Part shown: positions 44,807-55,892 of the stretch, one piece after another
Layout: each line of letters begins with the position of its first letter
Numbering within the stretch: the first letter of the stretch is position 1
DNA from: Symsagittifera roscoffensis
Lineage: Eukaryota > Xenacoelomorpha > Acoela > Convolutidae
Direction: 5' to 3'
NCBI RefSeq assembly: GCF_963678635.1
Contig: NC_087063.1
Location: 61,171,850 to 61,235,849 of the forward strand
DNA: 64,000 nucleotides
Notes under the pieces: generated by a model
Seen by the model: the letters and a program-made list of their open reading frames with translations, nothing else
Databases searched by the model: none
What the model was told of the DNA's origin: nothing
Program-made: the position numbers and the translations under genes

Positions 44807-45399
44807 ACCTAAAGGTAGACAAGGTTCTTTGATATCAGGTGTTTGGTATTCTAAAATATCTGTTTTCTCCTTGATAGAGGTATTATTAAATTTTCTGAAA
44901 AACCTAAGAAGGGTTTTATTTCGTAGAATGGTGATATCAGCTTCAATTGGTTTGGTTTTATGTTTGTGCCAAGATTTTAATTGTCTAATGACTGTGTCTA
45001 AAGGTTTTGAAGTTTCCTTTATTTTTCGAGTGTTATTTGTTCTGTTATTGGGAGAAAAATGTTTTCAATTTCTTTTTTTGATAGAGGTATTGTATCCAGA
45101 GGGTCATGGCGGTTAAAGACATGGTTTCTTTATACTTTGAGTCAATATTTGGTGGGCCTGATAAATTCATACTATCAGTTAGGTTTTCTTTCTCTATTAA
45201 AGGGAATAGATCTGTTTTGTATGATTTTTGTTTGAGTGGTTTTTGCTGTGTATTGTTTTTATTCCATGATGAAAACAGTATCGTTTTAAATGTAGACTTT
45301 CCTAGAAGATCTACTTCGTCGTGATTGTCTTGACAATCTAAATATAGTGGGGAATGATGTAGATATTTAAGTTGTGATTGGTCTATGTCAGTTTTTACT

Positions 45400-46062
45400 G
45401 CTTCTTTGCATTGTTATCTTGGTTAGCTTTCATCTTGTGCCAGGAAAAACCTAATTTTTTGTGGTATTTCGACTGTTGTTTTTCTTGTTAACAACTCAGG
45501 TGGTGTATTTCTACTAAGAGTATTTGGTAGCGCGAGGTTTTTTCCCGCTGTCCAAACTGTATGTAAGTTTAGGAGTTTCATCAAATTTAGTTGAAATCTA
45601 TAAAATCTATGGTTTGATTTTTTTTTGTGTAAAAAGGAAAATTATGGGTTTATGATCTGTAAAAAAAACTGTTGGATGTTTTGATCCAAGTAAAAAAAAA
45701 TCATGTTTTGTAAGCGTATATATTATGGCTGTGCATTACCTCATTAGAGTAGAGAGTCTAACTTCAGTTTGTGCGAATAGTTTGGAGTTTGCTGAAAAGA
45801 GGTTCATTTTATTTGTTCCTTTGTGAGAGTATTATGATGCTGCACCAATGCCAAAGTTAGAGGCGTCGCACCTGGCATAAAATTGTTGATCTGGATCTGG
45901 AATAGTATGTATTATTTGTTCAGTGACAAGAGTTGTGATTTCTTCAAATTGTGTTTGATGTTCTGTTGTCCATTCAAAGTTATTCTGTTGTCTAAGGATG
46001 TTGTAGAATGGTCTTAAGTATAACTGCATTTTAAATAAGTATTTACTTAAGAAGTTTAACAT
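45400..46062 (-). pseudogene. RNase H (copy F)
   Basis: Frame 45832-46062 contains the RT connection (LYLRPFYNILRQQNNFEW) and the first RNase H strand FYARCDASNFGIGAA with its catalytic Asp. Beyond it a frameshift breaks the domain; later segments near 45700-45810 and 45600-45680 match the RNase H helices of copies D and E. Confidence 0.7.
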
Positions 46063-46087
46063 TCCTAGAAATTCTTGTATTTTCTTT

Positions 46088-46880
46088 TTATTGGATGGTT
46101 GTTAAAATTTTTGGATAGCATCTATGCGAGGTTTTAATGGAGTTATAATCTTTTGTTTCTATAATATGTCCAAGAAATTTTACACGTGTTAGAAAAAAAT
46201 GTAATTTATCCGGGGCTGCTTTCATGTTTTTGTGTTGTAATAGTTGATGATATTTTTCTAAGACATTTTTATTGAGTATGAGTGGTCGGAAAATTTTACT
46301 CATGAATGCCGAGAATGCTGCTGGTTCTATACAAATACCATAGAATAATCGATTGAACTCATATTGCTGATTTCCAATAACGAATTGTGATAATCGTCTT
46401 GATTGTTTGACTAACGTCATTTTATTATATGCACTATTCATATCTGCTGTTGTGAAATATTTACCGTTTATTTTTGTGAGAATTAATTGAATTGGTTCAA
46501 TAGGCCATTCATATTTAGATTCATCGATGAGTGAACTGGGGTTTCTTGCATCTAGAACTTTTTTAATGATTCTACTTCTGCTGAAATTATAACGGGGATT
46601 ATAAACGTGTTACCGTTTGGTTGTTCTTCTTTATTTACTGGAGAAATGATTTCATAATGTTTTATTACGTCAAGTAATCGGTTAACTTTGTCTTGTAAGT
46701 GAATTGGGAGTTTACTTGCTCGTTGTTTTTTGAAAACTGCATCAGGTTTTAGATGTAAAATTAGTGGTGAAGTTCCTTTTCAAACATCAAATTTGGATGT
46801 TGCGTAAACTTTTGGGTATTTCAAAAGTAGATCAGCTAATTGTTTAAATTCTTTTTGTGTTATCTGAGAGTGTTGAAAAT
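46088..46880 (-). pseudogene. Reverse transcriptase (copy F), active-site deletion
   Basis: Frame 46088-46441 has SAYNKMTLVKQSRRLSQF, QQYEFNRLFYGI and FMSKIFRPLILNKN, then passes directly to VLEKYHQLLQHKN. Copy D has about 20 more residues between these two points, including its YxDD position, so copy F carries an in-frame deletion of about 60 bases that removes the catalytic box. N-terminal blocks are readable upstream (46460-46880), with a frameshift near 46560. Confidence 0.8.
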
Positions 46881-47190
46881 TGAACATTGTTAAGAATTTT
46901 CTTTTTTTTCAGTATATTTTTCGTTATTTGATATGTTGGTTTAAATTAAGGTGTTTTCGTGAAATAGTCTGTGTTTCGTTTTTCGTTACCAATCATATTA
47001 TTAGTCGATAGTTCTTCGTCAAGAATTGTTGATTGACATATATCTAATAGTTGTAAAGTATTTTTTACTCTATGTGCCACTTCCTTTGTTGGGGAAATTG
47101 TTGCGTTAGTTTCACAAAAACATAAGAGTACTAGAGGTAGGGTTATTTTATATGGAGAATTGTTATATACATGTAAGGAAATCATGTGTT

Positions 47191-47985
47191 TTGTTTTTCC
47201 TCACTAATCAGATTATTAATCATATTGAATCATATTAATCTTATAAATCATATTGAATAAAGGTTTTGTACATCTGTTCATGCACACAGTATGATAAGTT
47301 AATCAGGATGAGCTGTTTGATCAGTTTTTGGTTCACTTCGATCCATAAGAAATTAAATTTTAAATTCATTGGGATTAGATCATCTCTCACTCTCACTTTG
47401 AAAGGTTTCGGAAATAGAAGACCCCACACCTTTTGATGTTTTTCTATCTCTACATTCACCCTGAAAACAGTTTGCGTCAGAATTAGGAAGCTTTGAAAAG
47501 TCCTTATTAGTAAGCGAAGTTTCGTTTAAATCGTATATACAATTTTTCCCAAAATCTTTGACTAGATTTGAGAACTGTTGTTTGTTTGCAATGCTTGTGC
47601 AATTTGCATGAAATAGTTTTAATTTTTTATCCAGGACATTACTCCGTTCAAAAATTATCCAATATCATCTGGGCCGGGATTATGTTCTATGTCACCTGAT
47701 AGAAGCATAAAGTAATCGGCTAGCCAGTCCTCCAAAAAATAATTTCAATTTGCATTCAAGGCTAAATCTTATTAGTAATCTCTTCTTGCTTCGAGACTTA
47801 AATTCTACTGTCATCACAGAAATTGAGACCAATGGCGTGGAATAGGTAAAGCCATTGTTACCTAAAAAAACGACAGTACAAAAAACAAATGTGTATTAAA
47901 AACAATTTTTAAATCAAAAAACAAAAAAGCCGATAAGTTACACGTAACATTCTCAGTAGTAGCTGCGCTTTCGCTTGAATTGGTA
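47191..47985. other. AT-rich stretch without recognised gene
   Basis: It begins with short reiterated words (AATCATATTGAA, AATCATATTAATC at 47218-47262). No coding motif was seen; the 72-codon minus frame 47241-47459 has no family resemblance. Confidence 0.4.
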
Positions 47986-47995
47986 TCACTTCACA

Positions 47996-48545
47996 TCTAA
48001 AGAAAACATCGGTTTGGAATTTTCGTCACACTTGTTAACCTGAGCCACATATTTGTCAAAAATAACGTGCACCGTTCTATTCTATTTCATAATACTATTG
48101 GTACTATCCTGCAGAACACAAGTCTGATTATTTCTGTTTTCGTATTTTTCCCATACTTTTGATTTTTTCTTGGTAGACGCACGATAAGCATGAATTGCAC
48201 AATCAAGGGAATGGGTGTCATGCAAGGTTATTTTAGGTTCATTACTGCTCCCCAAAATCAAATTATTTTGCTCTTCTTTGATTTCAAATGCAGGAAACTC
48301 TTTCGCTTTTTCATTCCACAAACCCTGAAAACGAGGTTTCCGCCGAAGGCGGCCTTAATCCATATTTGCACATCAACGCGTCTCAACAAAGGCGTCCTTT
48401 TCTGTGACTTTCTGACGCAAGTTGACGTACAGTTTGTAAGCCACTTCTTTGTTCATTTCTTTCCGATCTTCAAGAGATAAAGCATTTGAGAAAATAGACG
48501 AATAAGATGAGACTGATATGCGAAATTTGTGTTCAACAGCTCATG
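47996..48545 (-). CDS. Probable small spliced gene fragment, unknown protein
   Basis: The minus strand keeps one reading phase across more than 150 codons, interrupted only where intron-like segments occur. Exon-like piece 1 (about 48532-48386) reads SIFSNALSLEDRKEMNKEVA and continues to KDAFVETR; a candidate intron of about 53 bases (starting GTTGATG, ending TTTTCAG at about 48333) leads to piece 2 (WNEKAKEFPAFEIKEEQNN to TKKKSK). A second candidate intron of 48 bases starts GTATGGG and ends TTGTGTTCTGCAG, followed by DSTNSIMK and a stop; beyond the stop the same phase reads HVIFDKYVAQVNKCDENSK. No domain is recognised. It is Lys/Glu-rich, soluble-looking. It could be a real gene, an exon set of a larger gene, or a pseudogene with one stop. 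Confidence 0.4.
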
Positions 48546-50160
48546 AGAATGAAGTACTGAATAGGAATAAGATAGTCGTATCCACCCTTAAAAATTAGAA
48601 ACGACGGGGCTTTGTACTGATTATATTTACTGTTATGTTCCTAGCTCATATGTCTGAATATAGACAGGAAGTAAATTGTTCAACGACTATTTGATAAGCT
48701 CATCACAACAGCTAGAATAAAAACCTACTTGATGAAAAGCGCTCGATTGAACTATTTAATTAGTTAATCTCTACAATTAGGCTATTCGCAAGACTTAATT
48801 AATGCACGAGAGATAGAAGTTTTTTCAGTTCGATAAAAGATAATTTTATACCACAAGATAAGCCAGTCGATCATATTTGGAAGTTTGACCTTGAGCAACA
48901 CAAGAAATATGATTTTGGGGTAAAATCAAATTTTTTGAAAATTTGAATTGAGAATGTCATGCTCAAGTTTCTTACGACAACTGAAAATATCAGAAAATAA
49001 GATGAGAAGAAACAAAATACAATTGCGGGAAAGTAGTTGAAAAAGCAGCGGGAAATTGCTCTTTGCAATTTCCAGATATAATATTATACGAGAGTAGAGC
49101 TGTCTCATTTTTAACAGAGGACAGAGTACCCATGAGTGGAGAAGAAGGCGAATCAGTATTGGACCACAGTGAACCTTCGATGGAAAGGTGGACAACCGAA
49201 GTCTCCCAATGGTCCAGCCCCAAAACTCATTTCTCAAGCTGAAAATTATTTATTTAAAACTCCTCGAGTCAAAATTTAATTCCCCAGTTATTCTAGAGTT
49301 ACTTGTTAATTTAGTTGTGAGTACCCAATTTAAATTTCTTGAGTGTGTTTTATGTTGTTACGTTGAGGTAAGGAGAGTTTTAAGTTGATCCATCTGAACT
49401 GGATCAAAGGTCCACTGTCTAATAAAAAGTAACTCCACGGATTGTTCCGACCCTGTTTTCAACGGCGTTTGCGTGTTTTAGGTATTTTGAGACCTAAGTA
49501 TGGTGACCTCTTATTTTCTAGAGTGGGGGTATTTTGGTAGCTGTAACAAAGCTGTAACAAAGCTTTTAGTCTCATGTCACAGGTGAACCGAATTGGCTCC
49601 GACCGTTTTTGGTAGAAAAACACAAGAGATAGTGTCCCTGGCTCTTGAGCCAATGGTTATAGGGCCTATTTTTCCTTAACCTCATATGTAGCTTAAGTAG
49701 GCGACTGTTATATAGTGTTTTTATGGCGCTCCTGGAATTTTTAACGACATCAAGACTACGGGATCAAACCCACTTGACACAGCTCCGGGCTGCATACCAA
49801 TTCTAGAGTACCGGCGGTACGGTTCTGCGGGAACGTGTAAACCTTCCGGTTGTACCGTGATAGCTTTTTAAGATAACTCGAGAAAATTTCCTGGTGCGCT
49901 CTCCGACCGAGGCCTAGCTAACCGAGTAAGGGGGGGGGGGGGTAACTAGAAGGACAAAAAACGAGTGAAAGACCAAAAGGAAAGCAAAATACCAAAAAAG
50001 ATTAGAAACAGGAACAAAAAACCATAAAACATAAAATGAACAGTGGCTTTGACTTCCAGATTGGGTGGATCAAACCTTTATAATAATTGAAATATCATAC
50101 CCATACTGTTTTCTAATAAGACTGATCGTTTCGATCAAATCAGCAACCTTATACAGGTGC
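48546..50160. other. Stretch without recognised gene
   Basis: No supported coding region. Contains a small tandem (AGCTGTAACAA twice at 49539-49561), an inverted pair CGGTAC...GTACCG around 49813-49858, and a 13-base G run at 49930-49942. The 64-codon minus frame at 49459-49653 has no family resemblance. Confidence 0.4.
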
Positions 50161-50204
50161 CCGAGTGTGGGGCGTTGTTAAGGATTTTCAGATAGCTTGC
50201 AACT

Positions 50205-50890
50205 ACAGCGGACCACTAGGAGACTTGACTGGAACAAGTGGTTCTCAGGAAGGGGACCCGAGAAATGCTGGACACACCAAACAGACATCCAGCACGGAGA
50301 AGAACAATCAGAGAAGGGCCCACGGGGGGTTCTATTTGGTCAACCGACGGACCACTGGGAGACTTGACTTGGGACATACGATATCGTCCATTTAGTTACA
50401 TTAGTAGAACCAGAGCCTGGAAAGATTCATATCTAGACCCAGAACAAGAGTTGCAACGCGAGGATATTCAAATTTAAGATCGACTTAAGGTAGGTAACCT
50501 GGTCAGATTGGGTGGAGGGATCCGAAATAGATCGCTTTTGAAATCCAAAAGGAGAACACCTCATAAAATCGTTAATAGGTGGGAGGTAAACGCGTGACAA
50601 TCAGGTACCAGAAAATTTTTTACGAACGGACGACATTGATCACCTTTAAATTTTAGATGTGTTCATCTTTCTATATTTTATCATTCTTCTCGCTTAAAAT
50701 TTTAAATGTTTTCGGAACTAATTTTATCGTCTTTTGACCAATAGGTGATCACAAGACACTTGCAAACCAGTGAGAGGTCTTGGGAAAGTGATGCTGGAGA
50801 GAAGTGCTGGACACGCCAAGGAGACAACCAGCACGGAATCAGAGCAAACAGAGAAGGGATTACAGGGGTGTTCTGTTTGGTCAATCGGGT
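50205..50890. repeat. Diverged ~140-base repeat pair around the first 380-base copy
   Basis: The segments about 50235-50345 and 50770-50885 share, in order, TGCTGGACAC-CCAA, GAGACA-CCAGCACGGA, CAGAGAAGGG and TTCTATTTGGTCAA / TTCTGTTTGGTCAA. They flank the first 380-base repeat. The word CTTGGGA that builds the 41-base array also occurs here (50779). Confidence 0.7.
50375..50754. repeat. 380-base direct repeat, first copy
   Basis: Nearly identical to 51157-51535: both run from CATACGATATCGTC through GAACCAGAGCCTGGAAAG, AAGGTAGGTAACCTGGTC and TGACAATCAGGTA to AATAGGTGATCACA. About 93-95 percent identical by eye. The two copies are 782 bases apart start to start and lie upstream of the minisatellite and element G. 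It could be paired solo-LTR or other mobile repeats. Confidence 0.9.
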
Positions 50891-51156
50891 ATCGTTAAAA
50901 TCCACACTACGTTATAGAAAACAAGTGTAAAATTGGATAAGCGGATACCCACTGTTTTGAGGATACATTTTTACTTGAGCAGAGCTTGGAAACAGATTCT
51001 ACGGTTTTCTCTTAAAAGGTTTAGCACCCATCGCGCTTAAGGTAATTTTCGGCTTAAGAGGGGGGCTATATAGGAGGGAGGTTAGAAGGGGGGTGGTTAA
51101 GTTAGAGAATGGCGGTTGCAAATTGTAAAAAGGGGCGACAAATTATAGTAACTATA

Positions 51157-51535
51157 CATACGATATCGTCGATTTAGTTACATTAGTAGAACCAGAGCCT
51201 GGAAAGATTCATCTCTAGACCCAGAACAAGAGTTGCAATGCAAGGATATCCAAATTTAAGATCGAATTAAGGTAGGTAACCTGGTCGGATCGGGTGGGGG
51301 GATCCGAAATAGATCGTTTTTAAAACCCGAAAGGAAAACACCCCAAAAGATCGTTAATATGTGGGAGGTAAACGAGTGACAATCAGGTAACAGATAATTT
51401 TTTTACTTAAGGACGACATTGATCACCTTTGAATTTTAGATGTGTTCATCTTTCTGTTTTTATCATTTTTCTCGCTTAAAATTTTTAACGTTTTCGGAAC
51501 TAATTTTATCGGCTTTTGACAAATAGGTGATCACA
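51157..51535. repeat. 380-base direct repeat, second copy
   Basis: Partner of 50375-50754. Few substitutions and one or two single-base gaps; no coding capacity. Confidence 0.9.
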
Positions 51536-51689
51536 CGTTTTGACTTGCATCGGATTAATAAAGGGAGGTAATTACAGGGGGGCTAGTAGGTAAAACTTGT
51601 GGTCAGTAAGTTTGGGTTTTGGGGAAATTTTAATACTAGAGCTCAAGTGGTGGTACCAGGGATAGTGATCTAAGTGTCACAACACCGAA

Positions 51690-52410
51690 GAAGAAGAGAT
51701 CCGACTGTCCCAACACTTGAACGAAGGGTCTTGGGACAGTGCGAAGTGTCCCAACACTTGAGTGGGAGGTCTTGGGACAGTACGAAGTGTCCCAAGACTT
51801 GAGCAGGTAGTCTTGGGGCAGTGCGAAAAGTCCCAACGCTTGAGTGAAGGGTCTTGGGACAGTACGAAGTGTCCCAACACTTGAGTGGGAGTCTTGGGAC
51901 AGTGCGAAGTGTCCCAAAACTTGAGTGAGGGGTCTTGGGACAGTACGAAGTGTCCCAACACTTGAACACTTGAGTGGGAGGTCTTGGGACAGTGCGAAGT
52001 GTCTCAACACTTGAGTGGGAGGTCTTGGGACAGTGCGAAGTGTCCCAAAACTTGAGTGGGAGGTCTTGGGAGAGCGCGGAGTGTCCCAACGCTTGAGTGA
52101 GGGGTCTTGGGACAGTGCGAAGTTTCCCAACACTTGAACAGGGAGGTCTTGGGACAGTACGAAGTGTCCCCACATTAAAACGGAGGGGTCTTGGGACTGT
52201 GCGAAGTGTCCCAACATTAGGACGAAAGGTTTTGGGACAGTGTGAAGTGTCCCAACACTTGAACGAAAGGTCTTGGGACAGTGTGAAGTATCCCAACACT
52301 CAAACAAAGAGGTCTTGGGACAGTGCGAGGTGTAGCAACGCTTAAGCATAGGTTCCTAGGAGAGTTAGAAGACGTCCTGGGATAGTGTGAAGTGTCCCAA
52401 CACTTGAGTA
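51690..52410. repeat. 41-base minisatellite of hairpin-forming units
   Basis: About 16 units with a consensus of the type TCTTGGGACAGTGCGAAGTG / TCCCAACACTTGAGTGGGAGG, mostly 41-42 bases apart. Every unit contains TTGGGACA and TGTCCCAA as an 8-base inverted repeat separated by about 8 bases (GTGCGAAG), so single-stranded DNA or RNA would fold into a row of stem-loops. Variant units mostly alter the loop or spacer. The minus strand is open in more than one frame for over 200 codons because the unit contains no stop in those frames; because 41 is not a multiple of three, the predicted peptide repeats every 41 residues and passes through all frames. I regard the frames as a by-product. Confidence 0.9.
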
Positions 52411-52539
52411 AAAGCACCACGAACCAGTAAAAACGATCAAAAACTGCTAAAAAACCACACTATTAAGATTCCGAACTCGAAAGATTTTTTCTTATAACAA
52501 TTAAGAATATTTTTAATATTAATAATAGGAAATTGTTAA

Positions 52540-52547
52540 TATAAAAG
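52540..52547 (+). promoter_or_regulatory. Candidate TATA box upstream of element G gag
   Basis: TATAAAAG lies 135 bases before the gag ATG, with AATAAA words at 52553-52558 and about 20 bases further on. TATA followed closely by a polyadenylation word is the layout of an LTR U3-R region, so the 5' LTR of element G may end near 52.6 kb. No second LTR is in the window to confirm this. Confidence 0.4.
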
Positions 52548-52681
52548 TTGTAAATAAAAAAAAACTGTAAATAAAAATCATGAGGCGAAGTAGGGTACCG
52601 ATAGCAAATAAAAGATTTCAAGAATCAAAGAAAAATCATAACTAGTCGCAACGGAAAGCAACACTATCGGATCCGATAGTA

Positions 52682-53461
52682 ATGAGAAAGAACTTTTCAG
52701 TGAATATGGTCAACACAAGGAGCGTAAAGGAACACAAGACGAAAATTAGCGCTGTTGAAGAACCAACTGTACCTGCTATAGAAATCGATCTTGAGACACC
52801 AGATCAGAGTGTTGATGAGGTGGAAAGGAAAACGACGGAATCAACACCAATGCCGAGTGCGGAACAACAAAAAAAGAAGACGTTAGAGTTTTCACCAATT
52901 GATATTGTAGAGGACACAACAGGCAAAACGCCGGAAACGATGAAAGACTATTCTCAAACAAAAAGAACGTCGATCACAGAGAGGATTGCAGCGATGGTCG
53001 GAATTAAACCAAGAGAGAAAGAGGAGGTGGTACCAACGACCGAGAAAAGCAAAACATTTGGAACAGTTTCCGCAATAACAACAGAGGCCAAACATGACGA
53101 TGAGCAGATCAAACGTGGGGCGACAGCTAACCATAAAAAAACAACTTCTCTTGAGCTGGGTGACTTGATGGCAGAGTTGGAGCAAATTAACAAAAAGTTG
53201 AAGTGCAGCGAAAAGGAAATCCGATACAACAAGAACGAGAACCTAGACAATTGCTTCGACCTGGCAAGGGCGATTGAAGAAAAGTTACAGCAGATGTCAG
53301 ACAAGGTAGAGGCCACCGACAGAGAGCGAGAGAAACATATCAGAAAGGACATGCGGGAAATGAAGCATTGGTACGACACTGTGAACGAAAAGTTGTGGAA
53401 TCTAGAGACGGGAATAGACACAATGAGCAAAGACGAAGCTGAAAGTTCTCTTGCCCTTTAG
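52682..53461 (+). pseudogene. gag N-terminal region (element G)
   Basis: A 259-codon frame; an inner start (MVNTRSVKEHK, from about 52706) is as likely as the first ATG. It is charged, with an acidic/Thr-rich first half and a helical, coiled-coil-like second half (LGDLMAELEQINKKLKCSEK near residue 160-180, then heptad-like stretches to 240). It precedes the capsid region and the zinc knuckle, so it is the N-terminal part of Gag. The hairpin minisatellite ends 270 bases upstream. The frame ends at a TAG and continues in the same phase for a short distance. Confidence 0.65.
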
Positions 53462-54720
53462 TCCAAACTGGATGCTCTCTTGAGAAACTCTACAGCGCAG
53501 GACAAACTGGTAGCAGATAGACCGCAAGGCCCCAGAGTTGACTTCATAGAACCGCATTGGAATAAATGGGAATGTACACCGTTACCCCCAGATTGCAACG
53601 AGCACAGGGGCAGAGCGCTCCAAGACCATCATGAAGGGTGGAACCTCAAACACTACGAATACACCAAGGGACTTCAGTACAAACACTAATGTAGCACCTG
53701 ACGTCATGACATGGGCAAGCAACTGGGAAATGATGAACAGGACACTTGAAAGAGGAAGTGGTAAATCCTGGAAGACCTTCAAAAAACCCAAAGAGTTCAA
53801 AGACGACTCGGATGGCTTCATTGACACATGGGCGGAATTCATGAGTCTACTTTTAGAACAGGACAATTTGAATGAAAAAAGGCAGGCCTGCACAGCAAAA
53901 CTGAGCAATCTAGAGGGCACAGCGTTGAAATGCGTAGTAGCAAAGAAGAAAGAGGAAAGTGATACGTCAGACAAGATCTTCGAAATTCTGTTGAATCGAT
54001 TTTGATCAGGAATGAAGGGCCACCAAGCAATGATGAGATTTGAAAAAAGAAGACAGAGGAACGACGAGTCAATTGATCGGTTTCTGGGTGATCTCGAGAG
54101 CCTGAGAAGAAGGAGTGATCCGGAAGAATAAAAAAATAGAAGGAATTTCAGAATCGCCTGGAAGTTTATCGACGTTGTAAAAAGTGACGACTTGAGAACG
54201 ATGTTGGCGACGTATTATACACTTTCATAAGATAATGCACCAACCCTAGAGGAGATGAGACAAAAGTCTAGGGAGTACATGTTGATGAAACCAAAAAAAG
54301 TACTTGTACTCAGAAGGCAGGAATATGCAAGGGGGAAGCCAACCACAAAAGTCGTCATGGTACAAGCCGAGAGATAATATTGATAAACGTAGGTCATGCG
54401 CAAATTGCGGATCAGCGGATCATTACGTAGCGAATTGCACGGCATTCAAACAAGGCATGAAAAGTCTGGGATACGCGCCGGATGAAGAAGACCTGAGCCA
54501 AACGGAGGACAATACAAGCCGAAATCGATTTGAAGAACACGGAAGCAGCGAGTGGGGAATTACCGAAAAAAACGGTGAAAGGGGTAGCGCAAGTCAAAAC
54601 TGTCATGGAGGCCGAGGCTGGGAATTCACTGGAGATAAACTATGAGAAAGCTGCTGCAGAAGCAATCAACAAAGTGAAGCAAGACATGGCGACAAAAGAA
54701 ATCGAGCAACGACTGAGGTA
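53462..54720 (+). pseudogene. gag capsid and zinc knuckle (element G)
   Basis: Broken frames: 53631-54005 (MTWASNWEMMNRTLERGSGK, FKKPKEFKDDSDGFIDTWAE) gives the capsid N-terminal part, and 54006-54300 gives RFEKRRQRNDESIDRFLGDL and YYTLS-DNAPTLEEM. The nucleocapsid knuckle CANCGSADHYVANC (CX2CX4HX4C) lies at 54397-54438, followed by KSLGYAPDEEDLSQ. This Asp-rich sequence after the knuckle is typical of the N-terminal side of the next domain in this lineage. At least three frame changes and a stop at 54003 make the gene defective. Confidence 0.75.
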
Positions 54721-54999
54721 GGAGATACAGAAAGAGAGATTGAATGAGACACTCTGCAGAACAACACCAGTACCGGAAGCCACAGAGAGCGCAACAAACG
54801 GTGGTAAATGCAACACTCTGAAAATAGTGATGGGAAAACCAATTGGCATAACAAAAATTGGAGCGAGGATAATGTCGATAATCAAGAAGTAACGAGAAAC
54901 CTGAGTCAACCGAGCGATCCGACGATAATGCAACTTGAAGTGCATACGCATATTACTTGAGTGCAGCTAGCCCGCAAAAAACTTCTAGAGCCGTGAGGG

Positions 55000-55670
55000 C
55001 ACTACTCACAAGATGTAGCAGCAAAGCGGTTCGCATCGACAATGGTCCACATGAGGTAATGCTATACATAGATGGAATAAACATCTACACGAGGACCATT
55101 ATAACATGTGATGAAGACCTAGCCGGATAAATATACTTGGGTAGAGAAGAACTAAAAGTTAGATCGATTGGACACTGTGCCAGGTTAGAAGAAGACGCGA
55201 TGCACATCGGGACGGAAGCAGACGTATCTGCACACGTACTAGACATAAGCGGAAAGAAGACTCAACTGCGTGGGTTACTGGACACAGGAGCGGTCTTGAG
55301 AGTCATACCAATCGAAGGAAGAGGATGGGCTTCGACAAAGACGACTTGATAGACTAGAGAATACGGCTGTCGGCAGCAAACAAAGGGGCGCTGCGGGTAC
55401 TAGGCAGAACACCAATAATAGCCCTAAACTTGGGGGAACGGAATTTGTGGATGAGCTTGCTCGTGGTGGTGACTCTAGATGAGTCTGACCAATTCATTTT
55501 AAGCAGAGACTTCATTAGAAATTTCGTTGTAACAATTGATCTAAACAATGCGATGTTCAGGATTCGGAACCCGAAAACAAAGTACATAATTCAACCGCTA
55601 AATTTGATAATGGCGGATGAGAATCAAGCACCGGTATTCTTGAATAGGAGGGTAAGGCTGAAAGTATAGT
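55000..55670 (+). pseudogene. Aspartic protease (element G)
   Basis: Frame 55137-55349 contains LRGLLDTGAVLRVIP with the Asp-Thr-Gly active site at 55281-55289. A helper strand before it (VSAHVLDISGK) fits the retropepsin fold. The second half, in frame 55430-55669, reads GERNLWMSLLVV, ILSRDFIRNFVVTIDLNNAM, with the usual LGRDF-like block as LSRDF. It would mature Gag-Pol. A stop at 55349 and a frame change divide the two halves. Confidence 0.75.
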
Positions 55671-55892
55671 AACCTGCGGATGGAAAATTATAACGAACTA
55701 AGTGACAATAAACAAGATTGCATTCTCCAAATCCAAATAGTCAAAGTGCTGCTTTTTTAGGAAGATCCTTCTCGATAACCATGAGTGGCCTCTGCGTCAG
55801 TGTATTGTTGAATACTCTTGATATACCTATCACAACCCAGAGGGGAAGGAAATTGGGATACACTCTTCCTGTGAAAACTCGATAAGAAATGA

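Larger units (their letters stand above)
44295..47190 (-). mobile_element. Copy F: partial pol unit ending inside integrase
   Basis: This unit starts near 47187 within the protease-adjacent region (46946-47185, shared with D) and runs through RT, RNase H and integrase, stopping abruptly in the integrase core at about 44295 after TDNGTEFINN and KHKPRRSHA. The Glu part of the core is missing, replaced by copy E RNase H sequence. The upstream end adjoins AT-rich repeats (AATCATATTGAATCATATT). Confidence 0.75.

Noticed and set aside
51636-52349. 237-codon and 209-codon minus-strand frames over the 41-base array
   Set aside because: The frames exist because the repeat unit has no stop on the minus strand; they cycle through three phases of the same DNA and have no sensible start context or partner. 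Treated as a by-product of the repeat.
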